From positions 1 through 39,753 of the forward strand of contig NZ_JAILFV010000014.1 of NCBI RefSeq assembly GCF_024697385.1: 39,753 bases of DNA, given 5' to 3'. The first letter of the stretch is position 1; each line of letters begins with the position of its first letter. The notes under the pieces were generated by a model that saw only the letters and a program-made list of their open reading frames with translations, was not told the origin of the DNA and did no database searches. Source of the stretch: Anaerovibrio sp. GTDB lineage: Bacteria > Bacillota > Negativicutes > Selenomonadales > Selenomonadaceae. Made by a program: the position numbers and the translations under genes. Shown in pieces: positions 30,263 through 39,622 of this stretch.

Positions 30263-31630
30263 GTGCTTAATGGCATTCATAAGGTTCATTTTATAGGAAT
30301 TGGCGGCGCAGGCATGAGTGCGTTGGCCAAAATTTTGGTGGAAAAGGGATATGCTGTTTCAGGCTCTGATATGAAGGAATCCGTTATGACCGGAACCCTG
30401 CGGGAATTAGGGGCCAGGATTTTCATTGGTCACAGGGCCGAAAATGTTGATGGAGCAGAGGCAATTGTGGTTTCCAGTGCAATCAGGGAGGATAATCCTG
30501 AAGTCCGGGAGGCTGAAAGGTTGGGGCTGAAAAGACTGCACCGTTCCGATGTTAATGCGTTTCTGATCAATAATTCCAAGGGTATTGCAGTGGCAGGTGC
30601 CCACGGTAAGACAACCACTACGGCTATGCTGGGCGTGTCACTGGATTATGAGGGCGTGTCTCCAAGCATTATTATTGGTGGCGAGGTGGATTATCTCGGC
30701 AGTAATGCCAAGCTGGGGAAAAGTGAATACCTGGTTTCAGAGGCGGATGAAAGCGATGGTACTTTTCTGAAATATTATCCATACATAGGTGTGGTTACCA
30801 ATATAGAAAATGATCATATGGACCATTATGGTTCCATGGAAAATATAATAAAGGCTTTTCAGCAGTTCATGAATCAAATTCGGGAAGATGGCTGCGCTGT
30901 GGTCTGCTTTGACAATGAAAATATCAGGAATTTGGCCGATAAAGTAAAGTGTCGGGTAGTATCATACGGAATAGATTCAGATGCCGATTATCTGGCCGGG
31001 AATATCACGGCTGATGCCATGGGGACTTCCTTTGATGTCCTTCACAAGGGTGAAAATCTTGGCAGTGTCAAGCTCAATGTACCGGGCAGACATAATGTGC
31101 TCAATGCCATGGCATGTATTGTAACCGGGCTTGTGATGGGGCTGACTGTGAGACATATGGCGGAAGGGCTTACCATGTTCAATGGAGCTAAGCGCCGTTT
31201 TCAGACAAAGGGAAAAGCTAATGGCATATGGGTAGTCGATGATTATGCACATCATCCTACAGAGATTGCCACAACCATCAAGGCAGCAAGACAGACACAG
31301 CCAAAACGGTTGATATGTGCATTTCAGCCACACAGGTACAGCAGGACACAGTTGCTGCAAAAGGAATATGGCAGTTGCTTCGCGGGAGTTGATATATTGA
31401 TTTTGACGGATGTCTATTCTGCCGGGGAGGATCCAATACCGGGAATTGATGGTGAGCTTCTGGTCAAGGAAGTGGCTGAACAGACCGGGCAAGAAACTGT
31501 TTATATCAAGGACAAGGCTGATATAGCCGGCTACCTGAAGTCCATCGCCCGGGAGGGAGACCTGATTATGACAATGGGGGCCGGGGATATTGTAAAATCC
31601 GGTGAGGAACTGGTGGAATTATTAAAATGA
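30263..31630 (+). CDS. murC: UDP-MurNAc:L-Ala ligase MurC
   Basis: VHFIGIGGAGMSALAKIL, VAGAHGKTTTTAML, DDYAHHPTEI; GTG 30263 preferred over track start 30146, which overlaps murG. Confidence 0.95.
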   Translation: MLNGIHKVHFIGIGGAGMSALAKILVEKGYAVSGSDMKESVMTGTLRELGARIFIGHRAENVDGAEAIVVSSAIREDNPEVREAERLGLKRLHRSDVNAFLINNSKGIAVAGAHGKTTTTAMLGVSLDYEGVSPSIIIGGEVDYLGSNAKLGKSEYLVSEADESDGTFLKYYPYIGVVTNIENDHMDHYGSMENIIKAFQQFMNQIREDGCAVVCFDNENIRNLADKVKCRVVSYGIDSDADYLAGNITADAMGTSFDVLHKGENLGSVKLNVPGRHNVLNAMACIVTGLVMGLTVRHMAEGLTMFNGAKRRFQTKGKANGIWVVDDYAHHPTEIATTIKAARQTQPKRLICAFQPHRYSRTQLLQKEYGSCFAGVDILILTDVYSAGEDPIPGIDGELLVKEVAEQTGQETVYIKDKADIAGYLKSIAREGDLIMTMGAGDIVKSGEELVELLK

Positions 31631-31643
31631 AAATAGGAGCTTA

Positions 31644-32588
31644 ATGATGAGCAATAAAATAGTTGTGGTAATGGGTGGTCCATCCAGTGAGGCTGAAGTG
31701 TCACGCCGGAGTGGAAATGCCATATTAAACGCCCTGAAATCAAAAAAATATGATGTGGTAGGGCTGGAGCTTGTGCCGGATACCTTTGTGGATCAGCTTC
31801 GGGAATTGAAACCTGATATCGTGTTTAACGCACTTCATGGTAAGTTTGGTGAAGATGGAATAATTCAGGGCACCCTGGATATGTTGGGGATTCCTTATAC
31901 CAGCTCAGGGGTCCGGGCCTCTGCAGTCACCATGGATAAGGTAGCCACCAAGCATTTCTTCCATGCAGCAGGAGTTCCTACTCCAAAATACCGTACATAT
32001 TTTGTCTTTGAGTACGAACGGCGCAATCTGGTTCAGGAAATTCTCGAGGAGTTTTCTGTTCCGGTAGTAATCAAGGCTTCCTCACAGGGATCGAGTATTG
32101 GTGTAGTTATTGTCAATGCTCCTGAAGAGCTGGATGCTGCCTTGAAAGAGGCTTTTAAGTATGACAGGGAAATATTGGTTGAGGAATTTATTAAGGGCAG
32201 GGAGCTGACAGTGGCCGTCTTCGGAGATGAAGAAAAGCAGGAGGCCCTGCCTATCATTGAAATTACCACGGCTACAGGCTGGTATGATTATGAAAATAAA
32301 TACAAGGTTGGCGGTTCCCAGCATATAATTCCTGCACCTATAGCTGATGAACTTACTCAACAGGTGCAGAAAATAGCCTGCAGGGCCTTTGCGGCCTGCG
32401 GGTGCAGTGGCGTGGCCCGGGTTGATTTTATGCTGAATACTGATGATGACAAACCTTATGCCATAGAGGTGAACACTGTTCCTGGCATGACAGAAACCTC
32501 ATTGGTTCCTGATGCCGGCAGAGCAGCTGGAATTGAATTCCCTGACCTGTGCCAAAAAATATTGCAGTTGGCTGGATTTAAGGAGTAA
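31644..32588 (+). CDS. ddl: D-alanine:D-alanine ligase
   Basis: VVMGGPSSEAEVSRRSGNAIL, NALHGKFGEDGIIQG, EFIKGRELTVAVFG, EVNTVPGMTETSL. Confidence 0.97.
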   Translation: MMSNKIVVVMGGPSSEAEVSRRSGNAILNALKSKKYDVVGLELVPDTFVDQLRELKPDIVFNALHGKFGEDGIIQGTLDMLGIPYTSSGVRASAVTMDKVATKHFFHAAGVPTPKYRTYFVFEYERRNLVQEILEEFSVPVVIKASSQGSSIGVVIVNAPEELDAALKEAFKYDREILVEEFIKGRELTVAVFGDEEKQEALPIIEITTATGWYDYENKYKVGGSQHIIPAPIADELTQQVQKIACRAFAACGCSGVARVDFMLNTDDDKPYAIEVNTVPGMTETSLVPDAGRAAGIEFPDLCQKILQLAGFKE

Positions 32589-32594
32589 TACACA

Positions 32595-33344
32595 TTGGAA
32601 GAAGGAAAGGTAGATACACCGAAGAAAAAAGTAATATCACATAAGGTATTAGTCACTTTGATGAGTGTATTAATTCTGTTTCTGGTGGTGATTACTATAG
32701 CCCTGTCACCTGTTTTTGTATTGAAGCATGTGAAGGTAAGCGGTAATTATTATATATCAGAGGAAGAGGTCTGCCGGATTTCCGGCGTGAACATGGGCGA
32801 AAATCTCTTTCAGCTTAAAATCGATGACATAATGCAGACCATGGTGAAGGATATAAGGATAGAAAGAGCCATTGTCCGGCGTGCCTTCCCAAGTACCCTG
32901 GAGATTCAGGTAGTGGAAAGGGTCCCTTTGGCCATGATTAAATGTGACTACGGATTTTTGGAGCTTGGCCGGGGTGGCGTTATACTGGATGCCCATAGGA
33001 CACTGACTGATATTCCTGTACCGATTATCAGTGGTGTGTCCGTATCCTCGCTTTTTGTGGGAGATACTGTGGAGAATGCGAACATCAATGCCGTCCTGAA
33101 TTTTTTGGATAAGCTTCATCATGAAACTACAGGTAATATTTCAGAAATCAATATCGCTGATACTGACAATGTCACGATTTACATGAGGGGGCCTGTTCAG
33201 CTTAAGCTGGGGAATCTTGACTCTATTGACAGTAAGCAGCAAATAACTGAGAGCGTGAATAAAGAGATAAAACAGGCGAAGTATCCGATTGATTATATAG
33301 ATGCCAGATTTGATGGCTCTTATTCCATCAAGTTCAAGGAATAA
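32595..33344 (+). CDS. ftsQ: Cell division protein FtsQ/DivIB (POTRA domain)
   Basis: One TM helix then VKHVKVSGNYYISEEEVCRISG...LEIQVVERVPLAMI. Confidence 0.9.
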   Translation: MEEGKVDTPKKKVISHKVLVTLMSVLILFLVVITIALSPVFVLKHVKVSGNYYISEEEVCRISGVNMGENLFQLKIDDIMQTMVKDIRIERAIVRRAFPSTLEIQVVERVPLAMIKCDYGFLELGRGGVILDAHRTLTDIPVPIISGVSVSSLFVGDTVENANINAVLNFLDKLHHETTGNISEINIADTDNVTIYMRGPVQLKLGNLDSIDSKQQITESVNKEIKQAKYPIDYIDARFDGSYSIKFKE

Positions 33345-33363
33345 AAGGTGGGGAGGGGAAACT

Positions 33364-34059
33364 ATGCGTATTGATAAAGGACAAATATCTATTGTCTGTG
33401 TCTGTATAGTTCTGGGTTTTATGTTGGCCATTCAGTTCAGAAGTACTCAGGATACCCGTGCTTCCCTGCCTTTTCAGCGGGTAGAGGAATTGTCTGCCAG
33501 ATTACATCAGGTAGAATCTGAAAATCAGGAGCTGGAGGACGAAATCAGGGAGCTAAAGGGATTGTCCAGCTCCGAAAAGAATGACAAGATCAATGATGAT
33601 ATTTTGATGATTTCCGGTATGAGTGCCCTGGAAGGACCGGGTATAATTCTTACTATTGATGACAGTGGTAAAATAGCCAAAAAGGAAAATGATCCCAATC
33701 TGTATCTGGTACATGATGAGGATATACTCAAGGTAGTGAATGAGCTTCGGGCCGCCGGAGCGGAAGCCATATCAATTAATGGTCAGCGCCTTACGGCAAA
33801 TTCTGAAATCAGGTGTGCGGGACCTACTATTTCCGTAAATAATGTCCGTTCAGCACCTCCTTTTGAAATCAGGGCCATCGGCGAAAAGGAAAATCTGATG
33901 AACGCCATCAACATGCGTGGTGGAGTGGCTGATTCCCTGAAGGTATGGGGAATAAAGCTGAATATACAGCCTGTGGATAATGTTTGGATACCGGCATATA
34001 AGGCAAGCAGCAAATATAAGCTGGCTGTTACCTCAAACAGGGAGGAGGAGTCAAAATGA
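33364..34059 (+). CDS. DUF881 family protein
   Basis: TM helix, coiled-coil, GPGIILTIDDS, INGQRLTANSEIRCAGPTISVNN; ATG 33364 after ggggaggg RBS. Confidence 0.92.
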   Translation: MRIDKGQISIVCVCIVLGFMLAIQFRSTQDTRASLPFQRVEELSARLHQVESENQELEDEIRELKGLSSSEKNDKINDDILMISGMSALEGPGIILTIDDSGKIAKKENDPNLYLVHDEDILKVVNELRAAGAEAISINGQRLTANSEIRCAGPTISVNNVRSAPPFEIRAIGEKENLMNAINMRGGVADSLKVWGIKLNIQPVDNVWIPAYKASSKYKLAVTSNREEESK

Positions 34060-34388
34060 TTTATGCAGTTATCGGCCTCCTGATTGGCATGCTTTTGGGC
34101 TTTGTGGTGCCATGGAGCATTCCTGTTGGTTATTCCGGTCTTTTTTCTGTAGCATTGATGGCGTCATTGGATACTGTATTTGGTGGGCTGAAGGCAGCCT
34201 GTAACGGCAATTTTGATGACCGGGTATTCATTACAGGCTTCTTTACAAATGCCCTGTTGGCAGCTTTTTTGGTTTATGTAGGTGACAGGCTGGGGATGGA
34301 CTTGTATTACGTAGCCTTGCTGGCCTTTGGACTGAGAATATTTAACAATTTAGGCGCTATACGCCATTATTGGCTCCAAAAGCATTAA
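34056..34388 (+). CDS. sbp: Small basic family protein (DUF1290)
   Basis: 110 aa, three TM helices, SVALMASLDTVFGGLKA..RIFNNLGAIRHYWL; follows DUF881. Confidence 0.9.
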   Translation: MIYAVIGLLIGMLLGFVVPWSIPVGYSGLFSVALMASLDTVFGGLKAACNGNFDDRVFITGFFTNALLAAFLVYVGDRLGMDLYYVALLAFGLRIFNNLGAIRHYWLQKH

Positions 34389-34497
34389 TTTCATTTTTAT
34401 TTCTTATAGATTTTAAAAACAATAAATGATATAATTCTATATGTATTGGTGTAATGAAAATTTTGTGAGCTAAAATATATATGTGGGGGTTGTTTTA

Positions 34498-35631
34498 GTG
34501 TCAATAGAGTTTGATGATTTTGAGAGTGACAGCAAGGCTGTCATCAAGGTAGTTGGTGTTGGTGGCGGTGGAAGCAATGCCATCAATTGCATGGTTAATG
34601 CCGGGGTAAAGGGCGTTGACTTTATTGCTGTTAATACGGATGCACAGGCTTTGTCAAAGTCTTTGGCTACTACCCGTATTCAAATCGGTGAAAAAGCTAC
34701 CCGTGGTCTTGGTGCCGGTGCCCGCCCGGATGTAGGTGCCAAGGCAGCGGAGGAAAACCGTGACGAAATCATGGAAGCCCTGAAGGGTGCTGATATGGTA
34801 TTCATTGCTGCTGGTATGGGTGGCGGTACTGGTACAGGTGCCTCTCCGGTGGTTGCAGAATGTGCCAAATCACAGGGAGCTCTGACAGTTGGTGTTGTGA
34901 CCCGTCCATTTTCATATGAGGGGCGTATGCGTTCCAAGCGTGCCGAGGCTGGTATCGCTGAGCTGCGTCAACGGGTGGATACCATTATTACGGTGCCTAA
35001 TGAGAAGGTATTAAGTATCATTGAAAAGACCACATCCTTTATTGATGCTTTCAAGAGCGTTGATGACATACTGCGTCAGGGCGTTCAGAGTATCTCTGAT
35101 CTTATAAATGATTCAGGTTATGTAAACCTTGATTTTGCTGATGTGGAGGCCGTAATGCAAAATGCCGGCCCGGCCCTGATGGGTATCGGGGAGGCATCAG
35201 GCGACAATGCTCCAATGCAGGCTCTGCGTGAGGCAGTTAATTCTCCACTTCTGGAGGTTTCAGTCAGCGGTGCCAGAGGCGTAATAATCAACTTCATTGG
35301 CGAACAATCACACCTGAATATGATGGAATTAAATGAGGCCAGTCAGAGCATTACACAAGATGCTCATCCGGATGCCAACATCATCTGGGGTGTATCTGTT
35401 GATGATTCTATGGGCGATACTGTTCGTGTTACTGTTGTAGCTACGAATTTTGAATCCGAACAGAGCAGCAGTGGATTATCACTTCCAAAACTTGATTCCC
35501 AGCCAAATGGCATGAGAGTTCCAGTGTTTGGCAAGAGTTCTCAGAGTGCTGAAGAAATTGGCGTTCCTAAACAGGATTTTTATAAGGCAAACGGAATTGA
35601 TATTCCTGTCTGGATGCGCCAGAACAAATAA
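34498..35631 (+). CDS. ftsZ: Cell division protein FtsZ
   Basis: [33 protein letters not shown] tubulin signature, C-terminal [13 protein letters not shown] start 34498 with gggggtt RBS. Confidence 0.98.
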   Translation: MSIEFDDFESDSKAVIKVVGVGGGGSNAINCMVNAGVKGVDFIAVNTDAQALSKSLATTRIQIGEKATRGLGAGARPDVGAKAAEENRDEIMEALKGADMVFIAAGMGGGTGTGASPVVAECAKSQGALTVGVVTRPFSYEGRMRSKRAEAGIAELRQRVDTIITVPNEKVLSIIEKTTSFIDAFKSVDDILRQGVQSISDLINDSGYVNLDFADVEAVMQNAGPALMGIGEASGDNAPMQALREAVNSPLLEVSVSGARGVIINFIGEQSHLNMMELNEASQSITQDAHPDANIIWGVSVDDSMGDTVRVTVVATNFESEQSSSGLSLPKLDSQPNGMRVPVFGKSSQSAEEIGVPKQDFYKANGIDIPVWMRQNK

Positions 35632-35639
35632 CATCTTCT

Positions 35640-35787
35640 GACGAGGTTAAAGATGTCACCTTCCTCTGTGATTTGGGGAAAGCACCCCATAACAGTGGCA
35701 GGAATATATCCCGCCTTGTTGAAACGCTGCTGGGAAGATGTTTCTTCCAATGAGGAGACATTTGAACAATGGCTTTATGACTGCGAT
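35640..35787 (+). repeat. Dispersed structured element, copy A (3 hairpins), immediately after ftsZ
   Basis: Alignable with copies at 20820 and 39623. Confidence 0.72.
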
Positions 35788-35826
35788 TCCTGCAGGGATA
35801 TTTTCCTGCAGGATTTTCTTATATGA
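35653..35826 (+). CDS. Possible 57-aa small protein overlapping repeat copy A
   Basis: MSPSSVIWGKHPITVAGIYPALLKRCWEDVSSNEETFEQWLYDCDSCRDIFLQDFLI*; below ORF-track length cutoff; CxxC motif. Confidence 0.35.
   Translation: MSPSSVIWGKHPITVAGIYPALLKRCWEDVSSNEETFEQWLYDCDSCRDIFLQDFLI
35788..35820 (+). terminator. Rho-independent terminator of the dcw cluster
   Basis: TCCTGCAGG gatatttt CCTGCAGGA followed by ttttctt. Confidence 0.75.
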
Positions 35827-35844
35827 AGTGATGGTGTGTAGTCT

Positions 35845-36870
35845 ATGAAAAGATATTCTGTTCTTTTGATCAGCTCCTTCGTAATTATGGTGCTGTCCAT
35901 TTTTGGGGCCCTGTATTTTTCCGGGGGAGATAATCATTATGACGACAGCAGAATACGGGGACATATCGTTGTATATACAACACTTCCGGCTGAGAATGTG
36001 AGATGTATTGCCGATACCTATGCAAAAAGCAATAATATACGGGTAAATTTTGTTCCGATGACGGAAAGTGAGCTTGAATCCAAGCTGAAGTCTCCGGGAA
36101 AGGCTGATCTCGTGATTGCGGATAGCAGGCTTCTAAGGCGGGCTGCCGGTGCAGGTTGGCTGCAGCCGTATATTTCGGAATATGGCGATTCAGTGGGGGA
36201 TACCTTTAAGGATAATCATGGCTTTTGGACTGGCATATGGTATGATCCTGTTGTTTTTTGCATTAACAAGGACTATATGCGAAAGCTCAGGCACATCCCG
36301 AATTCATGGGAAGAATTGGCGGCCCCAAACAGCTATAGATTGGGAATCACAGATTTTATGGCAGCTGATAATGCTTCCAACATATACATGTTCATGGTTG
36401 CACAGTATGGGGAGGAAAGAGCCCTGGAATATATGAGGGCTTTGCACCCAAAGGTGGTACAATATGCAAAATATCTTTCCACTCCGGCCAGGATGGCCGG
36501 TATGGGAGAGGCGGATATTTCAATTGCTGTCCAAAGTGAGGTCCTGCGCTATGTTGGCGAGGGTTATCCCCTGAAGGTGATTTATCCTGCGGAGGGTACT
36601 GCTTATACTCTTACTGGTATTGGACTGATGATTAATTCACCCCATGCTGATAATGCCAGGGAGTTTTTGAATTGGATGCTGACAGATGCTCCATTACAGG
36701 TAATGCAGGAAAATGGGTTTTATTTTATGCCGGCCAATTCCTCGTTGATGACTGCCAGACAGTTTTCCGGGAAGAATGTTGTATTGTATAATCAACTGGC
36801 TGATTATCCTGAAAATCAGCGCCGACAGATGCTTGACCGTTGGTTGAAGGAAGTACGGTTCGGCTCGTAA
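35845..36870 (+). CDS. Extracellular solute-binding protein (Fe3+/anion type periplasmic binding fold), orphan
   Basis: N-terminal signal/TM segment; VVYTTLPAENVRCIADTYAKSNNIRVNFVPMTESELESKL, GFWTGIWYDPVVFCINKD. Confidence 0.8.
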   Translation: MKRYSVLLISSFVIMVLSIFGALYFSGGDNHYDDSRIRGHIVVYTTLPAENVRCIADTYAKSNNIRVNFVPMTESELESKLKSPGKADLVIADSRLLRRAAGAGWLQPYISEYGDSVGDTFKDNHGFWTGIWYDPVVFCINKDYMRKLRHIPNSWEELAAPNSYRLGITDFMAADNASNIYMFMVAQYGEERALEYMRALHPKVVQYAKYLSTPARMAGMGEADISIAVQSEVLRYVGEGYPLKVIYPAEGTAYTLTGIGLMINSPHADNAREFLNWMLTDAPLQVMQENGFYFMPANSSLMTARQFSGKNVVLYNQLADYPENQRRQMLDRWLKEVRFGS

Positions 36871-36889
36871 TGCAAAACAGGAGGTTATT

Positions 36890-38686
36890 TTGAAGGCTGG
36901 ATTTATTAGCCTTGGCTGTTCCAAGAACCTTGTGGATACAGAGGTTATGCTGGGACTTATCAAGGAAAAAAATATAGAAATTGTCAATGAACCATCTGAG
37001 GCAGATATACTGATCGTGAATACCTGTGCGTTTATTCAGTCTGCCAAGGAAGAATCAATAAATACTATTTTGCGCATGGCAGAGTATAAACAGCAGGACA
37101 AGGGACACTGTAAAGCTCTTATAATTGCCGGTTGCCTGGGGCAGCGTTACGGTCAGGAGCTGCTGGATGAACTGCCTGAGGCTGACGGGATTATCGGCAC
37201 AGAGGCCTGGAACCGTATAGGTGAGGTCCTGGATGAAACACTGCAGGGCAACAGGGTGGTGGTAAGAGGTGAAGGTGAAATTATCTATGATGCATCTGTT
37301 CCTCGTATACCAACCACTCCTAAGCACACTGCCTACATAAAAATCGCTGAGGGCTGCAACAACAGATGCGCTTTTTGTGCTATTCCGCTCATCAGGGGCA
37401 GCTACAGAAGCCGTACTGTCGAGGATATCCTTCAGGAAGCCGGAAGATTGGCAGACCAAGGCGTCAAGGAAATAGTACTCATAGCTCAGGATACGACCAA
37501 TTATGGTCACGATATTTACGGAAAACCTCAATTGGCCCGGTTGCTGAGGGAGCTGTGCCGGATTGATGGGATTAAATGGATACGGACCTTGTATTGCTAT
37601 CCTAGATTTTTTAATGATGAACTGATTGATGTGATGGCTGCTGAAGAAAAGGTAGTCAAGTATGTTGATATACCGTTGCAGCATGCCAATAATCAGGTGT
37701 TGCGCAATATGCGCAGGCCGGATACCAAGGAACAGATTGTCGAGCTTCTGCAAAAGCTGCGGGATCGCATTCCGGGAGTTGTAATACGCTCCACATTTAT
37801 TGTGGGCTTCCCGGGGGAAACAGATGAGCAGTTTGAGGAACTTAAGGAGTTTATTACTGCACAGCGGTTTGATCATGTGGGAATATTCACATATTCCCAG
37901 GAGGAGGATACTCCGGCAGCACTTATGGACAACCAGGTTCCTGAAGATGTGATGCAGGACCGCTATCACAGTCTCAAGGCTATACAGAGCCTGATTTCAC
38001 AGGAAATCAATGAAAGCCTTGAGGGGAAGGTGCTGGATGTTATCGTTGAGGGCCATACCGACGAAGGCATGCCTTTTGGCCGATCTTATAGACAGGCTGA
38101 TGATGTGGACGATCAGATATATATCGAAGGGGATTTGCACAGCCAGGTGGGTGACATGGTCAAGGTCCGTATTCTTCAAGGTTTTACTGAGGACCTTGTA
38201 GGAGAACTGGCAGAAGATATTCCCCTGGAGGAATTGGTTGGACGGGGCCTGATGGATGCCTCTCTGACAATAGCCTGTGCCGAATCCTGTACCGGAGGGC
38301 TTTTGACAAGCAGGCTGACGGATGTCTCGGGAAGCTCTGATTATGTAGTAGGCTCTGTGATCGCATATTCCAATAAGGTCAAGAAAGCCCAACTGGGGGT
38401 TCAGGAAGCAACCCTGCAGCGGGATGGAGCTGTGAGCAGCGAAACTGCCCTAGAGATGGCCGGTGGGGTTTGTACCCATTTGGGTGCCGATATTGGTGTT
38501 GGTATTACAGGAATTGCCGGTCCTGGTGGAGGCAGCGTGGAAAAACCGGTGGGGCTTGTGTACATATCGGTAGCTGGCAGCAAGGGTAATCAGGTCACCA
38601 AAAATGTATTTTCAGGCAGCAGACAGGAAATAAAAAAACAGGCGGTTGATAAGGCCCTGACCATGCTGCTGGATTACCTGAAATAA
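36890..38686 (+). CDS. rimO: Fusion: ribosomal protein S12 methylthiotransferase RimO + PncC/CinA C-terminal NMN amidohydrolase domain
   Basis: RimO: FISLGCSKNLVDTEVMLG, EGCNNRCAFCAIPLIRG, TRAM region; then CAESCTGGLLTSRLTDVSGSSDYVVGSVIAYSNKVK...GITGIAGPGGG in the same open frame. Confidence 0.92.
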   Translation: MKAGFISLGCSKNLVDTEVMLGLIKEKNIEIVNEPSEADILIVNTCAFIQSAKEESINTILRMAEYKQQDKGHCKALIIAGCLGQRYGQELLDELPEADGIIGTEAWNRIGEVLDETLQGNRVVVRGEGEIIYDASVPRIPTTPKHTAYIKIAEGCNNRCAFCAIPLIRGSYRSRTVEDILQEAGRLADQGVKEIVLIAQDTTNYGHDIYGKPQLARLLRELCRIDGIKWIRTLYCYPRFFNDELIDVMAAEEKVVKYVDIPLQHANNQVLRNMRRPDTKEQIVELLQKLRDRIPGVVIRSTFIVGFPGETDEQFEELKEFITAQRFDHVGIFTYSQEEDTPAALMDNQVPEDVMQDRYHSLKAIQSLISQEINESLEGKVLDVIVEGHTDEGMPFGRSYRQADDVDDQIYIEGDLHSQVGDMVKVRILQGFTEDLVGELAEDIPLEELVGRGLMDASLTIACAESCTGGLLTSRLTDVSGSSDYVVGSVIAYSNKVKKAQLGVQEATLQRDGAVSSETALEMAGGVCTHLGADIGVGITGIAGPGGGSVEKPVGLVYISVAGSKGNQVTKNVFSGSRQEIKKQAVDKALTMLLDYLK

Positions 38687-38729
38687 ATATCCTCAATGTC
38701 CCGATTATTATATTCGGTTTAATCTGGAT

Positions 38730-38753
38730 TTAATGAGTCTTTCATTAATTTTT
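38730..38753 (+). terminator. Weak AT-rich terminator-like hairpin after rimO fusion
   Basis: TTAATGA gtctt TCATTAA followed by ttttt. Confidence 0.4.
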
Positions 38754-38815
38754 CAAAAAACGAAATTACAATGATTCACAAATAAAGATGTTGTTTTGTA
38801 AGATGGAGGGGAAAT

Positions 38816-39622
38816 ATGATTATAAAAAATGTTATGTCTAAACTTTTTGCAGTAATGCTGATGAGCGCCGTTGCAGTAATACCTGGTATGGCTGTAGCTG
38901 CAACCGGGGACACGGCTCAGACAGCAGCTGCTCCTGCCGCTGCACCGGCTGCAGCACAGACTGCCGAGCAGGCTCCTGCAGATGCTGCGGCACCAAAGGA
39001 GGGAGAAGCGCCAAAGATAGATGAAAATACTACTGTTCAGGTGCAGCTTCCTTACAAGTATACCAGTGAGCGTTATGGTTACACTATAATGTGCCCGGGT
39101 AAACCGGAGGTAGTTCCTGCCAGCTTTTTTGATGATACTGCCAAGGGAGATGTGTTGATTTTTCATGGGACTGCAACTGATATCAACAAGGCATGGATTA
39201 TATTGATCAATGCCTATGATGAAGCTGATGTACCTGATAATCTGGGGACTCTGCCTGAGGAAGAAAAGAGAGCTACTATTGAAAAATTCTGTAAGAAATT
39301 TAATTATGCGGATGCCAGTGTAGTTGATCTGGGGGATAACAGATATGGTATGTATGCCATTACTGCCAAGGAATTGGATGTAGATACAAATGGTGATGGC
39401 AAATTTGATGATGTGGTAGTCGCCAGCAATCAGATGATAAAAACTTATCTGAAGGGTGCCTTCGGTGGTCATTTTGAGATTACCCTCCTGGATAATCCGA
39501 CACTTAGTCCAATGGGAATTGCCTTCTATAATGCAGGGCTGGCAACCTTCCAGCAGTGGCCTACATCCAGATATCAGGAATTCCTGGATTCAGCCAAGCT
39601 GCCTAAGAAAAAGAAAAAATAA
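38816..39622 (+). CDS. Secreted protein of unknown function with Ala/Pro-rich segment and DTNGDGKFDD loop
   Basis: Signal peptide KLFAVMLMSAVAVIPGMAVAA, AAAPAAAPAAAQTAEQAPADAA linker, C-terminal KLPKKKKK. Confidence 0.75.
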   Translation: MIIKNVMSKLFAVMLMSAVAVIPGMAVAATGDTAQTAAAPAAAPAAAQTAEQAPADAAAPKEGEAPKIDENTTVQVQLPYKYTSERYGYTIMCPGKPEVVPASFFDDTAKGDVLIFHGTATDINKAWIILINAYDEADVPDNLGTLPEEEKRATIEKFCKKFNYADASVVDLGDNRYGMYAITAKELDVDTNGDGKFDDVVVASNQMIKTYLKGAFGGHFEITLLDNPTLSPMGIAFYNAGLATFQQWPTSRYQEFLDSAKLPKKKKK

